Made by a program: the position numbers and the translations under genes | Notes under the pieces: generated by a model | Told to the model about the DNA's origin: nothing | Seen by the model: the letters and a program-made list of their open reading frames with translations, nothing else | Database searches by the model: none | Shown: piece by piece, positions 6,864 through 11,251 of the stretch | How the letters are laid out: each line of letters starts with the position of its first letter | Position numbering within the stretch: position 1 is the first letter of the stretch | NCBI GenBank assembly: GCA_021849765.1 | Contig: JAJZSM010000025.1 | Span: 1 to 11,251, forward strand | Direction of reading: 5' to 3' | DNA length: 11,251 nt | DNA from: Actinomycetes bacterium | GTDB taxonomy: Bacteria; Actinomycetota; Acidimicrobiia; Acidimicrobiales; RAAP-2

Positions 6864-7540
6864 TCCATGAAGGAGTCCTCGTCCTGGTTTTTCGCCCGGT
6901 CAAGGTCGAGTGGTGCCAGGGCGATGCGACAGCCGTCGCAGCGGCCGGTAACGATCTGTGCCGCGCCAGAGGTCCCGACACGGTCCATGGCGCGCTGATA
7001 GCGGACCCGCAAGTCCTCGGGAACGTCATGGGCCCGCTCGTCTCGTGCGACGCGAAGCGATGCGACCTCCTCGTCCAACGAGGACCGCAACTGCTCGATT
7101 GTGCTGCGCAACTCTTCGCGTCGCGCCAACTTCGGTTTGATGTCGCGTCGCAGCCGCTCGACGAAGGCGTCGCGCTCCTCGATCGATTCGAGGATCCCGA
7201 GGGCCTCTTCGTCGGCCTCGGCCCCCTGAGCCGATATGGACTCGAGCTCGTGTTGCATCGCGGCGAGGTCTCGCGCGCCACTCGTCGAAGTGGCAAGGGC
7301 CGCCTCGAGCTCACGGCGGCGGCGCTGAATCCGATCGGCGCGGGCCGCCACCTCCTCGTAGTGCGCGCGCATGGGCGCGACCACGCTCTCGGCGTCACGG
7401 ATGGCGACGACCTCGATGCGCAGCTGGCCCTCCAAGTTCGTGAGCTCCTCGGATTCGGGCAGATGGTCTCGCTGGGCGATCACCCGGTCGATCCAACGGT
7501 CCGCCTCCATCAGGGCGCGTAGTGCCTCGGCGTCAGTCAT
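6830..7540 (-). CDS. CdsZ/FlgZ-type coiled-coil zinc-ribbon protein (Rv2229c-like)
   Basis: This 236-residue protein starts at ATG 7540, overlapping the NUDIX stop by 8 bases. Residues about 30-185 are rich in Glu, Arg, Ala and Leu with heptad-like spacing and almost no proline or glycine, predicting a long antiparallel coiled coil. The C-terminus holds a four-cysteine zinc ribbon: Cys201-x2-Cys204 and Cys227-x2-Cys230, ending GRILVP. This is the architecture of the C4-type zinc-ribbon family (formerly DUF164) that includes H. pylori HP0958 (FlgZ), chlamydial CdsZ and mycobacterial Rv2229c. Those proteins bind nucleic acid or act as chaperones in some species, but the actinobacterial role is not established. 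Its 3' end overlaps the phosphatase start, which supports a joint function with that enzyme. Confidence 0.9.
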   Translation of the reverse strand: MTDAEALRALMEADRWIDRVIAQRDHLPESEELTNLEGQLRIEVVAIRDAESVVAPMRAHYEEVAARADRIQRRRRELEAALATSTSGARDLAAMQHELESISAQGAEADEEALGILESIEERDAFVERLRRDIKPKLARREELRSTIEQLRSSLDEEVASLRVARDERAHDVPEDLRVRYQRAMDRVGTSGAAQIVTGRCDGCRIALAPLDLDRAKNQDEDSFMECPSCGRILVP

Positions 7541-8084
7541 CGCCGTAGTCTGACACGTTCCATGTCGCGGTTTGCTTCGCCAACGCGGCCAACGCGGGGC
7601 GCAGCGCCGGTTCGGCGCGTTCTACGGCGGCGTCGTAGTCGAACCAGTAGACCTCGGGGCTCTCGCCGGGCGGCGGTGACGGATCGATCGGTGGCGCCGT
7701 CAGCACGTAGCGCAGGTCGTAGTGAGTGTGACCTCGGGGACCGGGATGGACGTCGACGTGGAAGAGCAGCGGCGGTCGGCGATGCCGTGCGACGAGTCCC
7801 GTTTCCTCGCGGGTCTCGCGCAGTGCCGCGGCCTCGACGTCTTCGCCCGCGTCGACGTGTCCACCGGGTTGTACCCAGATGCCGAGACGTCGGTGCCGGT
7901 GCAGGATCACCCCCCTCGTCGAGACGACGAATGCCGACGCGGTGACGTGGTGGTCATTGGCCGACTCGTCGAACGGGTCACCGGGCCAGCGCAGACGATC
8001 CAGCGTCGCCACGATCGAGGCGGCCTCGCGCTCGTCGACCGGCGTGAGCGCCTCGATCGAGGCGATGAGCGCTGTCACGTTCAC
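7533..8084 (-). CDS. NUDIX hydrolase
   Basis: A 183-residue pyrophosphohydrolase. The Nudix box runs from Gly75 to Leu97 as G-x5-E-x7-R-E-x-R-E-E-x-G-L, with metal-binding Glu93 and Glu94 intact. It is preceded by 'HRHRRLGIWVQPGG' and by an N-terminal helix region with 'DPFD' at 36-39, a layout seen in a group of roughly 180-residue actinobacterial NUDIX proteins of unassigned substrate. The start is GTG 8084, overlapping the preceding stop as GTGA; GAGGA lies just upstream and would equally suit the in-frame GTG two codons later. The gene sits in the middle of the five-gene operon, so it is probably translated by coupling. A nucleotide-sugar, dinucleotide or other NDP-X substrate cannot be distinguished from sequence. 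Confidence 0.9.
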   Translation of the reverse strand: MNVTALIASIEALTPVDEREAASIVATLDRLRWPGDPFDESANDHHVTASAFVVSTRGVILHRHRRLGIWVQPGGHVDAGEDVEAAALRETREETGLVARHRRPPLLFHVDVHPGPRGHTHYDLRYVLTAPPIDPSPPPGESPEVYWFDYDAAVERAEPALRPALAALAKQTATWNVSDYGDD

Positions 8085-8752
8085 GCTTCCTCACCCACCA
8101 GGCGCCGCACCGACTCGGGCAGCGGAATCCTTCCGTCCGCCATCGCCCCGTCGGTTGAGGGAACCGGTGAACCGAAGACGAGCGCTGCGGGCACCAGTCC
8201 GGACCAGATGGGTAGCGACTGGTCCTCAGGCGAGTCCTCCGTCGGCCCGCCTGAGACTTTCACCGACGCCTCATCGATCGACACCCTCACCACCAGTGTC
8301 CGACGCAGTTCGGCGTCAGTCGAGGGGCGCACTTCCCTGCTCCGGCCCGGCAAGACGGCGTCCACGAAGCCGTCAAGTGTCCGCCGCTTCTCCTCGAGAT
8401 CATTCACCGATGTAACAGCACCGAAGACGACCACCGAGCGATAGGCGATGGAGGATTCGAACCCGCTCCTCGCGACGCGGATGCCGTCGTAGAGCGTTGC
8501 GGTGACGCACGCTTGGCCCCGGGCGATAATCGACTTCATGACGGCGTTCGAACGACTGCCGTGCAGGTAGAGCACGTCGTCGAGTCGTGCGTGGAGGGTC
8601 GGCAGCGCGACGGCCAATCCGTCCACCACCGCCGCGACGGTGCAGTAGGGTGCCGCGTCGAGTACGGCGTCGACAAGTTCGCGCTCGTAGCGCGCCTTTT
8701 CGGGCATTCGCCGGACCCGGGATCGGTCGCCGGGTGCGTCGTGAACGTTCAT
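8081..8752 (-). CDS. pyridoxamine 5'-phosphate oxidase-like FMN-binding protein
   Basis: This 223-residue split-barrel flavoprotein matches the 'flavin-nucleotide-binding' subgroup of PNPOx-like proteins (NimA-related). Matching stretches are LPTLHARLDD...LYLHGSRSNAVMKS (about 50-74), the VTATLYDGIRVARS strand (83-96), and YRSVVVFG (104-111), followed by an acidic-basic helix (NDLEEKRRTLDGF). Downstream are the 'RPSTDAELRRT' segment and IDEASVKVSGGP (159-170), then a tryptophan-containing tail. Such proteins bind FMN or F420-type cofactors and mostly lack a known substrate. ATG 8752 overlaps the PhzF-like stop as ATGA; Met16 is an alternative start. True PLP biosynthesis (PdxH) is unlikely because the sequence follows the NimA-like subgroup. 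Confidence 0.86.
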   Translation of the reverse strand: MNVHDAPGDRSRVRRMPEKARYERELVDAVLDAAPYCTVAAVVDGLAVALPTLHARLDDVLYLHGSRSNAVMKSIIARGQACVTATLYDGIRVARSGFESSIAYRSVVVFGAVTSVNDLEEKRRTLDGFVDAVLPGRSREVRPSTDAELRRTLVVRVSIDEASVKVSGGPTEDSPEDQSLPIWSGLVPAALVFGSPVPSTDGAMADGRIPLPESVRRLVGEEA

Positions 8753-9561
8753 GCTCGCAGATCACCGCCGAAGAACGTCCGAGCGTACCCCGCCACCTCG
8801 ACGTTCTTCTCGAAGAGTCGCGCGTACATCACCCCGCCGCGTGTGGACGCCTGACGCACGACCACGGTGGGCGAGCCGGTCTGGGCGACCCACCACGGCG
8901 CGACGGCGCACAGCGCGCTGCCGGTGACCGGGTCCTCGGCCAGGCCGAGCCGCGGCGCGAAGACGCGAATCGAGACGTCAGCGTCCGGTCCCCCGACACA
9001 GGCCGCTATCACGAGCGCGCCAGGAACGAGGAAGAGGCTCATGGGATCAATCGCGAGTCCGCATAGCGCGTCATAGTTCTCCACGACGGCAAGCACGCTC
9101 TGGGGTCCCGCCTGGTAGACCTCACGAACCGCCCCGAGGGTGCCGTTGAGCACCGAGACATCGAGCGGCTCCAGGTAGGCCCGTGGCAGGTCGATGCCGA
9201 GCATGCCATCGCGCAGCCGACGTCCGGAGAGCACGCCGGCGCGGGTCTGGAAGTAGAGCTCACCCGCGGGGACACCGAGTTCGCTCAAGAGCACGTGCAA
9301 CGTGGCGAGCGTGGCGTGCCCGCACAGGTCGACCTCGACGGTGGGAGTGAACCATCGCAGTGACCAACCGTCGCCTACTCGTCGAATGAATGCCGTTTCC
9401 GAAACACCGAGTTCGAAAGCGATCTGTTGCAGGTCATCGTCGGAGACTGACCGCTCCAAGAGGACCACCACCGCCGGGTTCCCCCGCGCGCCCTCGCCAA
9501 TGAAGGCGTCGACCCACCAGAGGCGGTGGCCGAAGGTGACGTTCACGGAGTCCACGGACAT
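8749..9561 (-). CDS. PhzF-family isomerase/epimerase-like protein
   Basis: This 270-residue protein begins at ATG 9561. The frame stays open about 100 codons further upstream, but that stretch lies opposite the divergent gene and has no PhzF similarity. Family marks are 'VDAFIGEGARGNPAVVV' (17-33), Glu55 in SETAF (equivalent to the catalytic glutamate of PhzF), the 'DLCGHATLA' loop (78-86) and 'APRLGLAEDPVTGSA' (202-216). PhzF itself isomerises a phenazine precursor, but no phenazine genes are here and most relatives are uncharacterised. It is the first gene of the minus-strand operon. It diverges from the EEP-family gene across 40 bp, so both promoters must lie in that gap or inside the neighbouring coding region. 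No convincing -10 was found for this gene. Confidence 0.9.
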   Translation of the reverse strand: MSVDSVNVTFGHRLWWVDAFIGEGARGNPAVVVLLERSVSDDDLQQIAFELGVSETAFIRRVGDGWSLRWFTPTVEVDLCGHATLATLHVLLSELGVPAGELYFQTRAGVLSGRRLRDGMLGIDLPRAYLEPLDVSVLNGTLGAVREVYQAGPQSVLAVVENYDALCGLAIDPMSLFLVPGALVIAACVGGPDADVSIRVFAPRLGLAEDPVTGSALCAVAPWWVAQTGSPTVVVRQASTRGGVMYARLFEKNVEVAGYARTFFGGDLRA

Positions 9562-9589
9562 AGAGCCTGCCACACCACCGACGCGGGCG

Positions 9590-9595
9590 TAAACT
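9590..9595 (+). promoter_or_regulatory. candidate -10 (TAAACT) of a leaderless EEP-family transcript
   Basis: TAAACT lies exactly six bases before GTG 9602, with a partly matching -35 (CTGCCA, 9567-9572) at 17 bases' spacing. No Shine-Dalgarno precedes the GTG. Together this fits leaderless transcription beginning at the start codon. Confidence 0.45.
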
Positions 9596-9601
9596 TGACC
9601 G

Positions 9602-10402
9602 GTGCGCGTCGCGACGTTCAACCTGCACGCCGGGGTGGACGGCTGGGGGCGCCCGACCGGTGCCCTGGAGCACGCCGCGTCCTTGAACGCCGACATTCTG
9701 GTCTGCCCCGAGACGTGGCGTGGCGACGACGGCGTCGATTTCTTCACCGACCTGCAATCGCGACTGACGATGACGGGGATCTTCGTACCACTCGCGCGCG
9801 CTGAGCGAGTCACCACGGGCCGCGCCGGCACCACCTGGCAGCCGCGGCTCGCCCACCTCACGGGCGAGCACGGTCTCTACTTCACCGAACATCGCTCCCT
9901 CAGTCCCGCCCAGCTGGCTCGGCGCGCCCGGTCTCGTTCCGTGGAGCAGGGCGACTGGGGTCTCAGCCTTCTCACCCGTTACCCGATCATCAGCATCCGC
10001 GCGCACGCCCTCGGTCGTCTGCCCCGCGAGCGTGTGCGACGTACGCTCATCGCCGCCGACCTGGACGTCGACGGGCGGACGATCACCGTTCTCGCCATCC
10101 ACGGTGCTCACCTGAGCCACGGGTCATTTCGCCAGTACCGACTTGTGCGGACGATCGCTGACGCCATCGATCCGTTGCGCCCGGCCCTGCTCGTCGGCGA
10201 TTTCAACTCCTGGCGCCCACCGCTCCGCCTTTTCTTGCCGGGTTGGCGAACCTTAGCGCGCGCCCGGACCTGGCCCGCCCACCATCCGCACTCCCAGATC
10301 GATCACGTCCTCGGACGCGGTCCCTGGCGAACGTTGGCCTGTTGTGCCAGTGACGGCGGCAGCGACCACCTCGCCCTCAGCGCCGACCTCGAACTCCCCT
10401 AA
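9602..10402 (+). CDS. endonuclease/exonuclease/phosphatase (EEP) family hydrolase
   Basis: This 266-residue metal-dependent phosphoesterase of the exonuclease III/DNase I-like fold starts at GTG 9602. The catalytic set is visible in order: Asn7 in TFNLHAG, metal ligand Glu37 in CPETW, His167 in AIHGAH, Asp200 and Asn202 in GDFNSW, Asp234 in IDHV, and the closing Ser-Asp-His at 254-256. No signal peptide is present, so it is probably cytoplasmic. Substrates in the family range from DNA to inositol phosphates and sphingomyelin and cannot be chosen here; lack of DNA-binding extensions makes it a generic EEP member. Its TAA stop (10400-10402) overlaps the TAG of the convergent MFS gene. It appears monocistronic. 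Confidence 0.9.
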   Translation: MRVATFNLHAGVDGWGRPTGALEHAASLNADILVCPETWRGDDGVDFFTDLQSRLTMTGIFVPLARAERVTTGRAGTTWQPRLAHLTGEHGLYFTEHRSLSPAQLARRARSRSVEQGDWGLSLLTRYPIISIRAHALGRLPRERVRRTLIAADLDVDGRTITVLAIHGAHLSHGSFRQYRLVRTIADAIDPLRPALLVGDFNSWRPPLRLFLPGWRTLARARTWPAHHPHSQIDHVLGRGPWRTLACCASDGGSDHLALSADLELP

Positions 10403-11251
10403 ACCAGTTCCACTCCTCGGCTCTCGGGGAGCCGTGTGAGCAGTAGCAGCAACGGCAACAAGGGAAGGAAGGTCAACAGCGCGGGTATACGCAACGACGA
10501 AGACGCCACACCGCCGACGGCGTCGCCGATCCACCCAAAGAGCGCGAGCCCCGCGGTCGCACCCAGGACTCCGGCGACCCCGGCCCATCCCGCGGCGGTC
10601 GCGCGATGCGAGTGAGGAAAAATCTCGGTGCTCAGCGCGCTCGCCGCCGGTGCCAGTAATCCCGCCGCCCCGACACCGAGAAAGTATCCAACTTCGAAGC
10701 TAAGCCGTCCACCGCTATAGGCGAACGCGGAGGTGACCGCGAGCGCAAGCACGCCAGCCCCGACGGTGCCCCGGCGACCGATGGTGTGGGCGAGCCGCCT
10801 ACCGAGGACGAGCCCCGCCAGACCCGATACCGCACTCGCGGTCACCACCCCGGCGACGACCGACGGACTGAGACGCAGCACGCCTTCGCCGTAGACGAAG
10901 GTGAAGCCGTTGGCGGGACCGGTGATCATGCCGACGGTAAGTCCCAGAACAGCCACGACGGCCAAACGACCACGCAAGTGCGCGGGGATGGTACCGAGCC
11001 GGATCGCCGGTGCGTCACCCGCGTGACGTCGGGGCTCGGTCAGCGCTCGCAATAGCCGCGGAACTAGGAGTGCTGGCAGCACGGCGACAGCGAAGAGCCA
11101 ACGAAATGAGTTGGGGCCGCGAATGACGCCGTGCAGGACAGCCGAGAGACCCGCACCGATCCCACCCCCCGCCACCATCACCGCGAGTCGATGCACTCGT
11201 CGCGCCGTGCTCGTGATCTCGACGGTGACCACCTGGACCAATGTCGACGCA
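10399..11251 (-). CDS. MFS transporter, C-terminal two-thirds (5' end off window)
   Basis: The frame is open to the right edge, so the first helices are missing; TTG 11241 is an internal codon, not the start. The 283 visible residues hold long hydrophobic helices separated by short basic loops, with a charged central loop (LLRALTEPRRHAGD) between the two halves of a major facilitator. Also visible are a glycine-rich loop with two basic residues (LGRRLAHTIGRRG), typical of the first loop of the second half, and a terminal LPESRGVEL, the usual end of sugar- or metabolite-type MFS carriers. Substrate cannot be told. The gene is convergent with the EEP gene, their stops overlapping by four bases, so no terminator fits between them. 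Confidence 0.85.
   Translation of the reverse strand, partial: ASTLVQVVTVEITSTARRVHRLAVMVAGGGIGAGLSAVLHGVIRGPNSFRWLFAVAVLPALLVPRLLRALTEPRRHAGDAPAIRLGTIPAHLRGRLAVVAVLGLTVGMITGPANGFTFVYGEGVLRLSPSVVAGVVTASAVSGLAGLVLGRRLAHTIGRRGTVGAGVLALAVTSAFAYSGGRLSFEVGYFLGVGAAGLLAPAASALSTEIFPHSHRATAAGWAGVAGVLGATAGLALFGWIGDAVGGVASSSLRIPALLTFLPLLPLLLLLTRLPESRGVELV

Noticed and set aside
7722..8444. 240-codon plus-strand frame opposite the NUDIX and FMN-binding genes
   Set aside because: No domain, biased composition, and it lies opposite two genes with intact catalytic or family motifs.
9562..9861. 100-codon upstream extension of the PhzF-like frame, from ATG 9861
   Set aside because: It lies wholly opposite the start of the EEP gene, has low-complexity Arg/Ser/Pro composition and no PhzF similarity; the family's N-terminus begins just after ATG 9561.

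Overview
The window is high-GC, densely packed bacterial chromosome with many GTG starts, short gene overlaps and very little intergenic space. Codon and GC bias, the zinc-ribbon/histidine-phosphatase pairing known from mycobacteria (Rv2229c-Rv2228c), and two candidate leaderless GTG starts point to an actinobacterium. An Acidimicrobiia-like lineage is plausible but is a guess. I see no mobile element, CRISPR array, rRNA or tRNA.

Left part, plus strand (1-4340): the 3' end of a TM0106-type RecB-like nuclease gene is followed after 9 bp by two overlapping half-size ABC exporter genes of the CydD/CydC type. The exporter pair is asymmetric. CydD lacks the switch histidine and the catalytic glutamate, CydC keeps both, and both lack the Q-loop glutamine. 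No cydAB oxidase genes are in the window.

Middle (4356-6239): a minus-strand aldo/keto reductase gene (AKR13/YakC-like) is broken by one missing base. It diverges from a plus-strand hemolysin III/PAQR-type membrane protein gene. The 235 bp between them hold a perfect TGTGA-N6-TCACA palindrome over the reductase leader, a 17+1+17 palindrome that looks like an intrinsic terminator but ends neither gene, and a candidate leaderless promoter.

Right part, minus strand (6240-9561): five overlapping genes form one likely operon in the order PhzF-like protein, FMN-binding pyridoxamine-oxidase-like protein, NUDIX hydrolase, CdsZ-type coiled-coil zinc-ribbon protein and histidine phosphatase. The last two match the Rv2229c-Rv2228c pair, but without the RNase H domain. 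A plus-strand endonuclease/exonuclease/phosphatase-family gene diverges from the operon across a 40-bp gap. It ends in overlapping stop codons with a minus-strand MFS transporter gene that runs off the right edge.

Most of the window is ordinary accessory and housekeeping content. The items most worth a second look are the degenerate CydDC-like pair, the regulatory architecture between 5339 and 5573, and the recent-looking frameshift in the reductase.
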